Virus record (IMG/VR): IMGVR_UViG_3300027320_000940
Location: 1 to 26,051 of that record
Length of the DNA: 26,051 nucleotides
Strand: one strand, 5' to 3'
Source of the DNA: a virus
The position numbers and the translations under genes were made by a program. The notes under the pieces are model-generated. The model did not search any database, was not told the DNA's origin, and worked only from the letters and a program-made list of their open reading frames with translations. Below, piece after piece: positions 9,167 to 15,646 of the stretch. Each line of letters starts with the position of its first letter. Position 1 is the stretch's first letter.

Positions 9167-9761
9167 ATCCACCAAGAACTCCGAGGCTCTTTAGTGTTCT
9201 GGATTTCGCATAAACTCCCTGACCTTCTCTTACAACATCTTCGGAGGATGGTGATGGAGCTGTATTTCCTTCTACAGTAACAAAGGATCCATCTTTATTT
9301 ACTTCTACAACAATCCCGGTATGCGCCCATCGTCCGAGATTAGGAAACCAGAAATAAGCGATATCACCTACTTGTACTCTTGTTCTTCGCAATTCAATAT
9401 CTGCTCTACGAATAAAATGTCCTTCTGATTGAGCCCACTTGACAGATACAGTACAGGATCCAGTTCTAGGAAATTCTTTAGGAATATTGATAATTAGGGT
9501 ATGAGCAGCTTTGATTAATCTATACACAACAAAAGCTTGACACCATGGATTACCTGCACCTAAAAATACTGCTTTAAGATATTGAAGAACCCATTTGCCT
9601 CTGTTATTGCCTTCTTCTCTTACATCTAGAACATCATCTCTCATACAATCTTCTGCAGCTTTTTTGGCTACTGGTCCTGGAGTTTTGATAGCTAGGGCAG
9701 ACACATCATCAAATTTGTCTGTTGATAATAATTTCCATGTAAATTCTGAAATTTTGTTCAT
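9147..9761 (-). CDS. CHAP-domain endolysin / peptidoglycan hydrolase
   Basis: A 204-residue protein with a CHAP amidase/endopeptidase domain covering about residues 45-200. The catalytic Cys74 is in GAGNPWCQAFV, His147 in RWAHTGIVVEV, and Glu164/Asn166 in TVEGNT. The first ~45 residues are a short helical segment with no signal peptide or transmembrane helix, so it is a canonical cytoplasmic endolysin needing a holin, or a virion-associated lysin. No cell-wall-binding domain is attached. It is last in a minus-strand operon, starts by ATGA overlap with the DUF2997-like gene, and has a GAGG ribosome site inside that gene. The likely role is cleavage of host peptidoglycan at lysis. No holin or spanin is recognisable nearby. 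Confidence 0.85.
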   Translation of the reverse strand: MNKISEFTWKLLSTDKFDDVSALAIKTPGPVAKKAAEDCMRDDVLDVREEGNNRGKWVLQYLKAVFLGAGNPWCQAFVVYRLIKAAHTLIINIPKEFPRTGSCTVSVKWAQSEGHFIRRADIELRRTRVQVGDIAYFWFPNLGRWAHTGIVVEVNKDGSFVTVEGNTAPSPSSEDVVREGQGVYAKSRTLKSLGVLGGFMRLPY

Positions 9762-9967
9762 TTTTGCTTTACCTCAACTTTATTAATATTTTTGATTGTA
9801 TTATCTTTCATGTCTTCGTTTGGTGTAGTTGATAATACTTTGATACCATCTATTTTATCTAAAAACTTCATAAGATCTAAACATTCAGATCCTTGAGTTC
9901 CGTGAGGGGTGACTAAGATTTTTCCATCTTTCCCCACAGTAATTTCCAATTCTACTTCTTTACTCAT
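9758..9967 (-). CDS. DUF2997-like small protein
   Basis: A 69-residue protein matching what I know of the DUF2997 family: a beta strand E-h-E-I-T-V, then G-K-D-G-K-I-x-V, a G-T-Q-G-S-E-C-L-D turn with one conserved cysteine (Cys29), and a helix. Family members are typically 50-70 residues and in cyanobacteria and other bacteria sit next to DUF1257/Ycf35 genes, exactly as here. The last ~25 residues are an extra polar tail. The start overlaps the upstream stop (TAATG) and the stop overlaps the endolysin start (ATGA), so it is tightly coupled in the operon. Biochemical function of the family is not established. Family call is from memory of the motif. Confidence 0.7.
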   Translation of the reverse strand: MSKEVELEITVGKDGKILVTPHGTQGSECLDLMKFLDKIDGIKVLSTTPNEDMKDNTIKNINKVEVKQK

Positions 9968-10395
9968 TAGATTATTTTCCTAACTTTCAATGTCATATCA
10001 GTCATTTGTCTCTTTTTAAACTCTTCTTCAGCGATATTTACTTTGATTTTAAAACCATTCTTTTTTAATACAGCTTCAATAGCTTCTTTTGCATAAGCTT
10101 GAATAACTCTAAAATCAATTAATAATCTTTTATCATATTCTGAGCAAATCATGTCATATTTTTTAGATTCTTCGTTCCAGATAAAACCTATATCGTTAGA
10201 AGCTCCAGTAAACATAGAATTGATTTGATCTCTTCCTACGACTATTGTTGCTTTTTCAGGTCTTTGTTTACCCATATAGTCTGTTAAGTGTACAGGGTCA
10301 TCATGTGTGGAAGCTTCGAATCCTAATAATGATAAAGCTTTAAGTAAAATATCTTTATCAACAAAATCACATTCTATTTTTTTATAAGCAGACAT
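9967..10395 (-). CDS. DUF1257 (Ycf35-like) protein
   Basis: A 142-residue protein with the DUF1257/Ycf35 pattern: an initial I-x-C/T...h-L-x-K-A-L-x-x-L-G-F-E segment (residues 7-27), a central Y-M-G-K-Q...K-A-T-I-V-V strand, a diagnostic S-N-D-I-G-F-I-W-N-E...Y-D-M segment (about 66-82), then a Q-x-Y-A helix and a V-x-K-K-N-G-F segment. Ycf35 is conserved in cyanobacteria and red-algal plastids and is often encoded beside DUF2997; its molecular role is not settled. Here the two genes are adjacent and overlapping, which strengthens both calls. They lie in a phage lysis operon, an unexpected setting. No catalytic motif is visible. Confidence 0.7.
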   Translation of the reverse strand: MSAYKKIECDFVDKDILLKALSLLGFEASTHDDPVHLTDYMGKQRPEKATIVVGRDQINSMFTGASNDIGFIWNEESKKYDMICSEYDKRLLIDFRVIQAYAKEAIEAVLKKNGFKIKVNIAEEEFKKRQMTDMTLKVRKII

Positions 10396-10397
10396 AA

Positions 10398-10769
10398 TTA
10401 TCCAAATTTCGGCATAAATTTTGTTATTGGTCTATGGCAACAAGGGCAGAACCAAAGATTACTTCTTATTTCTATTGGTAAATCTTGTGGTGCTTCTTTT
10501 ACATCTTCGGTTTTTAGTAGTTTTTTGCCATCTAAAGTCGGTTCGCCAAGACTATCTAAACCATCTTCTCCAGCAAAGCAATATTTACATCCTAATGCAA
10601 TCATATTACCTTCGTCAGATTTAAAAATACATAAGGTTGTTTTATTATCTACATGTAATCTTGACCAATCAAAATCCTTAGGGAAATATTCAAGTAATTT
10701 ATTAATTAACTTTTCACCAAGAATCTTAGGATCTAGGTTTATTTTAGAGTTCATCGTCTGTCTCTTCAT
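10398..10769 (-). CDS. Zinc-ribbon-like hypothetical protein
   Basis: A 123-residue protein (or 118 if the ATG at 10754, which overlaps the upstream stop, is used). Two cysteine clusters are visible: CKYC at residues 61-64 and CPCCH at 108-112. This is the spacing of two knuckles of a treble-clef or ribbon separated by a ~43-residue insertion, so zinc or iron binding is likely. The N-terminal half is a helical region rich in Leu/Lys with the segment EYFPKDFDWSRLHVDN. I do not recognise the family. It is followed after two bases by the DUF1257-like gene. A nucleic-acid or protein-binding role would be a guess. Confidence 0.65.
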   Translation of the reverse strand: MKRQTMNSKINLDPKILGEKLINKLLEYFPKDFDWSRLHVDNKTTLCIFKSDEGNMIALGCKYCFAGEDGLDSLGEPTLDGKKLLKTEDVKEAPQDLPIEIRSNLWFCPCCHRPITKFMPKFG

Positions 10770-11043
10770 GATTATATGAATGTTCTATCCATACACTAAC
10801 ATCAGATAAACATTCTCGTAGCTTCATAATGGTCAGTAGATTCATAGCTTCTGATTGAGTTAAATCTTTTGCAATATTATAAGATTCAATTAGAAGGTCA
10901 GTGGAAGTTATTGTGTCATATATCAATGAATGGATATCTGCGGAATCAAATGTTTTCAATTGTTGTTTCTTATATAATAATAACTCTTCGTGAGATATTT
11001 CTAGTTCATCCATATCAGATTTGTACAAAGAAAAAAAGGACAT
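10744..11043 (-). CDS. Small acidic helical protein of unknown function
   Basis: A 99-residue, largely helical, acidic protein ending EETDDEL. I do not recognise it. It is the first gene of the five-gene minus-strand operon ending in the endolysin. Its ATG lies only 6 bases from the divergent ATG of the exported protein at 11050, so its promoter must lie inside that gene unless translation starts at the internal ATG at 11013. There is no signal peptide, membrane helix or cysteine cluster. The 3' end overlaps the next gene by 11-26 bases. Confidence 0.6.
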   Translation of the reverse strand: MSFFSLYKSDMDELEISHEELLLYKKQQLKTFDSADIHSLIYDTITSTDLLIESYNIAKDLTQSEAMNLLTIMKLRECLSDVSVWIEHSYNHEETDDEL

Positions 11044-11049
11044 AAAAAA

Positions 11050-11394
11050 ATGAAGTTCTATAAAACTATATTATTCACTGTTTTACTATTCGCATCCTTA
11101 AGTAAATATTCTTATTCACAAGATATTCCTAAGCCAAAGAAAGAGATCCTAATTAGCATTAATTCAACATATTATAAAAATGCTAAAGAAGTGGTAGAAG
11201 GGTTTTTCAAGCAAGCTAATATTAGAAATAAAAGTATTGATTCATCCTTAGAAAAAGTAGATCATAAAAACTTTAGCTTTATCGGTTTTACTGTTGAAGA
11301 AACAATGGAATATTTGTCATTTAAATATAATATTGTATTTAAGATTCAGTCTATTGGAAAAAATAAAATATATGATGTAGAGGTCAAGAAATGA
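11050..11394 (+). CDS. Exported protein with a secretin/TonB N-terminal (STN/N0-like) domain
   Basis: A 114-residue protein. Residues 1-23 form a Sec signal peptide (MKFYK, then a hydrophobic core TILFTVLLFASL, ending YSYS before Gln24). The mature part (about 34-113) follows the STN/N0 plan: strand ILISINS, helix KNAKEVVEGFFKQANI, a strand with I-D-S-S-L, F-S-F-I-G-F, helix T-V-E-E-T-M-E-Y-L-S, and a final strand pair ending IYDVEV. In secretins and TonB-dependent receptors this domain is periplasmic and recruits partners. No barrel, N1 domain or membrane anchor follows, so this is a free periplasmic domain. The next gene encodes a second member and overlaps by ATGA. Family assignment is by pattern only. 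Confidence 0.65.
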   Translation: MKFYKTILFTVLLFASLSKYSYSQDIPKPKKEILISINSTYYKNAKEVVEGFFKQANIRNKSIDSSLEKVDHKNFSFIGFTVEETMEYLSFKYNIVFKIQSIGKNKIYDVEVKK

Positions 11395-11882
11395 AAAAAC
11401 TATTAGCTCTTTTAGCTTGCTTATGTGCTATTCCATCTTATAGCCAAAATATTACTGTTGATTTAAAAGAAGCACCTATCAGATCAACAATTGAAATGAT
11501 GTTTAAACAGGCTGGTATTAAAAATTATGTTATTGATAATTCTGTATCTGGCTTTGTAACATGCACTCTCACAGATATACCATTTGAAAATTCTTTAAAG
11601 ATAGTGATGAGAGCTTCTACAGTTCCTCTTACATATATTAAAGAAAATGATGTATGGATTGTAAAGGCAAGAAGAATTAAAATTGAAGCTAATCCAGATC
11701 CAGATTTTGATGCTGGTTTATTAATGGCTCAGAAAAATAATTCTATTGCTTGGGAAGTTATTAAGTTTAATCATATCGACCCATTTGATTTACAGAGTAT
11801 TTTTGGTAATATTTTGTTCATCAATCAATTTGGTAGATCTAGAGGGAATGGTAACAACTTTGGTGGTGGTGGTAGAAACTAG
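11391..11882 (+). CDS. Exported truncated secretin-like protein (N0 domain plus start of N1)
   Basis: A 163-residue protein with a signal peptide (MKKLLALLACLCAIPSYS, cleavage before Gln19). Residues ~20-95 are an STN/N0 domain: ITVDLKEAPIRSTIEMMFKQ, AGIKNYVIDNSVSG, then the helix IPFENSLKIVMRAS and a closing strand. This is close to the secretin pattern. Residues ~118-140 (WEVIKFNHIDPFDLQSIFG) resemble the first helix-strand of an N1 domain, after which the protein ends in a Gly/Asn/Arg-rich tail (RGNGNNFGGGGRN). The secretin pore domain is absent, so it cannot form an outer-membrane channel by itself. It is translationally coupled to the smaller STN protein. It could bind host secretin or pilus parts, or act in lysis or exclusion; this is inference. 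Confidence 0.7.
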   Translation: MKKLLALLACLCAIPSYSQNITVDLKEAPIRSTIEMMFKQAGIKNYVIDNSVSGFVTCTLTDIPFENSLKIVMRASTVPLTYIKENDVWIVKARRIKIEANPDPDFDAGLLMAQKNNSIAWEVIKFNHIDPFDLQSIFGNILFINQFGRSRGNGNNFGGGGRN

Positions 11883-11884
11883 GG

Positions 11885-11890
11885 TATAAT
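11885..11890 (+). promoter_or_regulatory. -10 element (TATAAT) before the all-AAG gene
   Basis: A perfect TATAAT lies 18 bases before the ATG at 11908. The -35 is poor (a TTG at 11860, 19-base spacing). With the terminator at 12441-12473 it would make the downstream gene monocistronic. Confidence 0.35.
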
Positions 11891-11907
11891 GCACTGAGGT
11901 ATTAATT

Positions 11908-12432
11908 ATGGGTTTATTTGATTTATTCAAGAAGGACGAAGTAGTAGTAGAAACTCCTGACGTTATGACACGACAAGAGGTACTGGATTTCGTTTCAACA
12001 CATAGAGCTGAAGTGGATTATAAGTTTGATCTATTGCTAAAGGACGTAATGGAACAGGTTAAGCGTGTTCCTGTTATGATTGATCCTGCACCAGCTTCTC
12101 TAAATCAACAGCAAATCTTAGATATTATTGTAAATGTTGTTCGCACAGAATCCGTATCCAAGGATGAAATGCTTATGATGAGAGAAGATCTTCTCAAGGC
12201 AATGGATGCTAAGATCGCTATGTATGATGTTGATGAAGATGCTGAGATGGCTGCGATGATGGATCAGAAGCTTGAACATCTTGAAGTTGTAGCAGAAGAT
12301 ATGGAAGATTCTAAGTTCGCTAAGGTTTATAATCAAGCTGTAGTAGAGCTCAAGACTATTCCTAATAAGGGTGCAACAGTAGCTTCTGTTCGTAAGTTCT
12401 TGATTAATTTTGTAGAACTTCTCAAGCCTTAA
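11908..12432 (+). CDS. Acidic helical protein of unknown function with strong codon bias
   Basis: A 174-residue acidic protein, predicted almost fully helical: MGLFDLFKKDE, a helix pair to ~residue 60, a Pro/Ala break (MIDPAPASLNQQQ), then long Met/Glu/Asp-rich helices (DEDAEMAAMMDQKLEHLEVV) suggestive of a coiled coil. I do not recognise the family. All 15 lysines are encoded by AAG, whereas neighbouring genes prefer AAA. Leu codons CTC/CTT are also more frequent. It has its own TATAAT, an AGG ribosome site (TGAGGT) and a strong terminator. This combination suggests high expression, such as an abundant structural or scaffold protein, or a recent origin from another genome. Confidence 0.75.
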   Translation: MGLFDLFKKDEVVVETPDVMTRQEVLDFVSTHRAEVDYKFDLLLKDVMEQVKRVPVMIDPAPASLNQQQILDIIVNVVRTESVSKDEMLMMREDLLKAMDAKIAMYDVDEDAEMAAMMDQKLEHLEVVAEDMEDSKFAKVYNQAVVELKTIPNKGATVASVRKFLINFVELLKP

Positions 12433-12440
12433 ACTTTTAC

Positions 12441-12473
12441 AAACCCCTTAGACTATCAAGGTCTAGGGGGTTT
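12441..12473 (+). terminator. Rho-independent terminator
   Basis: A 13-bp stem, AAACCCCTTAGAC (12441-12453) with GTCTAGGGGGTTT (12461-12473), one G-T wobble and a 7-base loop, followed by TTTACTTTATT. It closes the gene at 11908-12432. Confidence 0.9.
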
Positions 12474-12493
12474 ACTTTATTAAAAATAATAAC

Positions 12494-13033
12494 ATGTTCA
12501 AATTTATTTCATTCTATCCACAAGTTAATAAAGAAGAAACAATACCTAATAATAATATATTGTGGATGTGTACTTATAAATTACTTGGAGATCAAATTCA
12601 GATCCCATTCGAGTTATTACACTTTTTGAATTCTTGTGATTGTCCATTACCTGTAAAGCATTATTTAGAACAAATGGACTATTATGATCTGAATATTGAA
12701 TTTAACTCTGATTATCAAAAGCAATATTGTATGTATGATGATGACGATATTATATTAATTGTAAATATCAGAGCTTTACATGTTAACGAAAAGAAACTGA
12801 AAATTGACGTTCCATCTACATTAGCTACTAAATTACTAACATTGATGAATTTATCAATGGATGGAATTTTACATTCAGAAAAGATGCAAAAGAGAATTCT
12901 AACGATGATGGGTGACTCTGATGCATCTTTTATATATTCCGATGATGTAATGGAATATTTAGCTTCTTTAGAAGAGCTATGCGAACATTGTATGCTTTAT
13001 GAATGTAATGTTATGTGGTCGCAGTCTGAGTAA
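12494..13033 (+). CDS. Hypothetical protein, 179 residues
   Basis: I do not recognise this protein. It begins 20 bases after a terminator with no Shine-Dalgarno, only an A/T-rich leader. The sequence is globular, with an acidic stretch YDDDDIILIVNIRAL near residue 75, six cysteines including a pair at SCDCP (48-52) and two near the C-terminus (EHCMLYEC), and predicted mixed alpha/beta structure. There is no signal peptide or membrane segment. It converges on trxB and overlaps its 3' end by 23 bases. The scattered cysteines give no clear metal-binding pattern. Confidence 0.65.
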   Translation: MFKFISFYPQVNKEETIPNNNILWMCTYKLLGDQIQIPFELLHFLNSCDCPLPVKHYLEQMDYYDLNIEFNSDYQKQYCMYDDDDIILIVNIRALHVNEKKLKIDVPSTLATKLLTLMNLSMDGILHSEKMQKRILTMMGDSDASFIYSDDVMEYLASLEELCEHCMLYECNVMWSQSE

Positions 13034-13931
13034 GCAAATATCTTTCAGACTCCAAAGCTGCCATACATCCTGAACCTGCTGATGTTATTGCTTGTTTATA
13101 ATGTTTATCTGCAACATCCCCGCAAGCAAATAATCCTGGAATATTAGTTTTTGTGTTAACAGTAGAAATATATCCATCAGATTCTACAATGTTAAAATGC
13201 TTCACTAATGATGAATTAGGTATATTTCCAATTGCTACAAAAACACCACTTACTGATAATAATGATTCTTTTTCAAGAACATCATTATGTAGGATCACAG
13301 CATTTACTTTATCATCTCCAATAATTTGCTTGATTACAGTATTTTCATACACAGTAATATTCTCTGTATTGAAAACCTTATTCACCATAATTTTAGATGC
13401 TTTATAGGATGAGGAACGATTAATAAGCTGAACAGAAGAACAGATTTTACTAAGATACAAGGCTTCTTCCATAGCAGTATCACCAGCACCCACTACTACT
13501 ACATTTTTGCCTTTGTAGAAAAATCCATCACAGGTAGCACAAGATGTAACTCCTCTGCCTAAAAATTCAGACTCTCCAGGCACAGATAACCATTTAGGAG
13601 AAGCACCAGTACAAAAAATAACAGATTTATATTCTTCAGTAATTCCATCTGATGTTACTAAAAATTTATCACCTTGTTTTTCTAATTCTGAAACATCTTG
13701 ATAAATCATTCTAGTACCAAACCTTAATGCTTGTTGTTCCATTTCATTCATCAAGTCTGGCCCTAAAATCCCATCCTTAAAACCTGGGTAATTTTCTACT
13801 TCTGTGGTGTTCATTAATTGACCACCTTGCATAAAACCTGTATATAACACTGGACTTAAATTAGCCCTAGAACAATAGATGGCAGCTGTATATCCAGCTG
13901 GTCCACTACCAATAATTGCGATATTTTCCAT
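13011..13931 (-). CDS. trxB: Thioredoxin reductase (flavoprotein)
   Basis: A 306-residue low-molecular-weight thioredoxin reductase. It shows the FAD-binding GSGPAGYTAAIYCSRA (8-23), the redox-active CATC (131-134), the nucleotide-binding GAGDTAMEEALYLS (148-161) and the FAD-closing GDVADKHYKQAITSAGSGCM (271-290). The family reduces thioredoxin with NADPH in the cytosol. An oddity is the loop that normally reads HRRxxxR and binds the NADPH 2'-phosphate: here it is NRSSSYK (171-177), lacking the arginine pair, so NADPH preference is doubtful. No thioredoxin gene is in the window. The -10-like TACAAT ends only 7 bases before the ATG. The divergent neighbour and the SOD gene downstream of it suggest a redox role. 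Confidence 0.93.
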   Translation of the reverse strand: MENIAIIGSGPAGYTAAIYCSRANLSPVLYTGFMQGGQLMNTTEVENYPGFKDGILGPDLMNEMEQQALRFGTRMIYQDVSELEKQGDKFLVTSDGITEEYKSVIFCTGASPKWLSVPGESEFLGRGVTSCATCDGFFYKGKNVVVVGAGDTAMEEALYLSKICSSVQLINRSSSYKASKIMVNKVFNTENITVYENTVIKQIIGDDKVNAVILHNDVLEKESLLSVSGVFVAIGNIPNSSLVKHFNIVESDGYISTVNTKTNIPGLFACGDVADKHYKQAITSAGSGCMAALESERYLLTQTATT

Positions 13932-13938
13932 ACTAAAT

Positions 13939-13947
13939 ATTGTACCA
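13939..13947 (-). promoter_or_regulatory. trxB: Extended -10 promoter of trxB, possibly leaderless
   Basis: On the minus strand TTGGTACAAT ends 7 bases before the trxB ATG (extended -10 TG-n-TACAAT). A start at the usual distance would place the first transcribed base at or next to the start codon. No good -35 is seen. Confidence 0.4.
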
Positions 13948-13997
13948 AATTCTTAGCAACAGTAGGAAATAATAAGAATAAAGAAGAACTTTTAGAT

Positions 13998-14438
13998 ATG
14001 TGGTATAAAATTGCTCAACAAAATTTTCAAAATATAGCTGACACAACCTCTCCGACACATGTTTCTGGAGGTGGTAATGCTGGATTTTCTGTCGATTATC
14101 CTACAGCACAAAATATTAAAAAGTCCTTAGATTCACATCAGCCATACCAATTCACTACAACAGATGGTAAAAAATTCTTAGTATTACATGGCAACTATTC
14201 TAATGGTGTAGAATATTTTGATGTTGGTGGAACTAGTATCGCTGAACAAGATCTAGCACAATGGATGAGAAATAACGGCATGGATCCTACTGTTACACAA
14301 ATATTAGCTTGTGGAGTAGGCAATGTTAATCCAGCTACAGGTTTACATCCAGCTATTGATATTACTGGTATAACTAATCTTAGTATCCCTACTACCCCAC
14401 CAGCCGATACAAATCCAGTTATGGTTGGAGTAAGCTAA
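13998..14438 (+). CDS. Tagged protein with a possible clan-CD (caspase/C80-like) cysteine peptidase fold
   Basis: A 146-residue protein. Residues 1-8 are the short leader MWYKIAQQ shared in type with proteins at 23249 and 24825. The core has a hydrophobic strand ending in His-Gly (KFLVLHGNYSNG, His64), a helix AEQDLAQWMRNNGM, and a strand ending in Cys (TQILACGVGN, Cys105). The order hhhHG...helix...hhxxCxxG is that of caspase-like clan-CD domains and of effector domains related to peptidase C80. The protein is small for an active enzyme and could be a degenerate or binding version. The stop overlaps the SOD start (TAATG) with a GGAG site just before. The fold assignment is a motif-level inference; expression with the SOD gene is seen directly. 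Confidence 0.6.
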   Translation: MWYKIAQQNFQNIADTTSPTHVSGGGNAGFSVDYPTAQNIKKSLDSHQPYQFTTTDGKKFLVLHGNYSNGVEYFDVGGTSIAEQDLAQWMRNNGMDPTVTQILACGVGNVNPATGLHPAIDITGITNLSIPTTPPADTNPVMVGVS

Positions 14439-15118
14439 TGATCGATTACATTACTTTTTATGATAAAAATATTAGAACTTCCAAAAAAGTAAAAGAAATA
14501 TTCAAATCATTAAGCGAAGATCATGATTTCGGACTTGAATTACCAAAATTACCATATTCTCATTCTGCATTAGAGCCTGTTATTGATGCAGCTACAATGA
14601 AATTACATCACGACAAACATCATAAAAAATATGTAGATAAAATGAATGAGCTTCTTGGTAACAGTGATAAGACTTTAGTTGAATTATTACAAGATCCTAA
14701 AGATGTAAAAGATAAAGAAGCATTTTTAGATAATGCTGGTGGTCATTTTAACCATTCTTATTTCTGGATTACAATGTCCCCTGAAATGAATCAAAAACCA
14801 TCTGGAAAACTTGCAGATAATATTGATAAACAGTTTGGAAGTTTTGATAAGTTTAAAAAAGAATTTATTGAAACGGGAGTCAAGCATTTTGGGTCTGGAT
14901 GGGTATGGCTTTGTGTTAATGATGGTAAATTAAAAATACAAAGTTTTGATAATCAATCTAATCCATACATTGAAAAATGTGGGATTCCTGTTTTGGGATG
15001 TGACGTATGGGAACATGCATATTATCTCAAATATCAGAATAATAGAGAGAAATACATTACATCTTGGTTTAAAGTAGTAAATTGGGACTTTATTTCAAAA
15101 AAATATAACGGAGAATAA
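14438..15118 (+). CDS. sodA: Superoxide dismutase, Mn-type
   Basis: A 226-residue Fe/Mn superoxide dismutase that converts superoxide to oxygen and peroxide. Metal ligands are His57 (MKLHHDKHH), His106 (GGHFNHSYFW), Asp189 and His193 (GCDVWEHAYYLKY). The second-sphere pattern GGH-x-NH-x-x-FW together with Gln173 in DNQSNP is that of Mn enzymes rather than Fe enzymes. The conserved core starts at residue 34 (ELPKLPYSHSALEP), so there is a ~30-residue N-terminal extension, basic and not a signal peptide. The C-terminus is slightly shortened. The gene is coupled to the upstream gene (TAATG) and followed after one base by a peptidoglycan-binding protein. Being in a phage, it may be virion-borne or protect the infected cell; that is inference. 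Confidence 0.92.
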   Translation: MIDYITFYDKNIRTSKKVKEIFKSLSEDHDFGLELPKLPYSHSALEPVIDAATMKLHHDKHHKKYVDKMNELLGNSDKTLVELLQDPKDVKDKEAFLDNAGGHFNHSYFWITMSPEMNQKPSGKLADNIDKQFGSFDKFKKEFIETGVKHFGSGWVWLCVNDGKLKIQSFDNQSNPYIEKCGIPVLGCDVWEHAYYLKYQNNREKYITSWFKVVNWDFISKKYNGE

Positions 15119-15119
15119 T

Positions 15120-15644
15120 ATGGATCGTATTGCAACATTAAATAATCTAAACAATGTTATCAATTCTTTAGAATCAAAGGGTAAATATACTTTAGCATCT
15201 CAGGTACAAGAAGTATTTGAAAAAGTAGCTCAAGCAGATATGTCTAGAAAAGATTTTTTATCTAAAGGTGTTAATTGGGCTGCTGGTCTTGGAATGGCCG
15301 GTGGTGCTGGGGCTTTAGTTAAGGACACTATGGACAAAGCTAAGGATAAACAAGATATTCTTAATCAAATGGCAGAACATGGTTATAGATTAGGTATGGG
15401 CATGAGAATTAATGTTGCTGGATCTGGCGTTAGAAATTGGCAAAGATTCCTCAATGACCACTTTGATGGCAGACTAGATGATGATGGACGTTTTGGACAA
15501 TCTACTATGCTTGTTACTAAGAACTTCCAAAAAGCTCATGGTATTACTCCAGATGGTGCTGTTGGTCCTGAAACTATGAAAGCAGCATTAAGTCTTCTAG
15601 AAGAAAATATGGAAGATTCAGAAGATCTTCTTGGAATGGAATAA
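15120..15644 (+). CDS. Tagged peptidoglycan-binding protein
   Basis: A 174-residue protein with three parts. Residues 1-38 are the helical N-terminal leader (NNVINSLESKGKYTLASQVQ, ending EKVAQ) shared with several proteins further right. Residues 50-68 are a Gly/Ala-rich hydrophobic segment (VNWAAGLGMAGGAGALV), either a short membrane helix or a flexible linker. Residues ~100-160 are a PG_binding_1 domain: VRNWQRFLN, then DDDGRFGQST, V-T-K-N-F-Q-K-A-H-G-I-T-P-D-G and G-P-E-T-M-K-A-A. The domain binds peptidoglycan and is common in lysins, but no catalytic domain is attached. A GGAG ribosome site precedes the ATG. Possible roles are a virion wall-binding protein or a cargo anchor. Confidence 0.8.
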   Translation: MDRIATLNNLNNVINSLESKGKYTLASQVQEVFEKVAQADMSRKDFLSKGVNWAAGLGMAGGAGALVKDTMDKAKDKQDILNQMAEHGYRLGMGMRINVAGSGVRNWQRFLNDHFDGRLDDDGRFGQSTMLVTKNFQKAHGITPDGAVGPETMKAALSLLEENMEDSEDLLGME

Positions 15645-15646
15645 AG

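Noticed and set aside
13023-13051. Hairpin AGTCTGA/TCAGACT at the convergent 3' ends near trxB
   Set aside because: The stem has only 7 bp with a 15-base loop and no T-run on either strand; not a convincing terminator.
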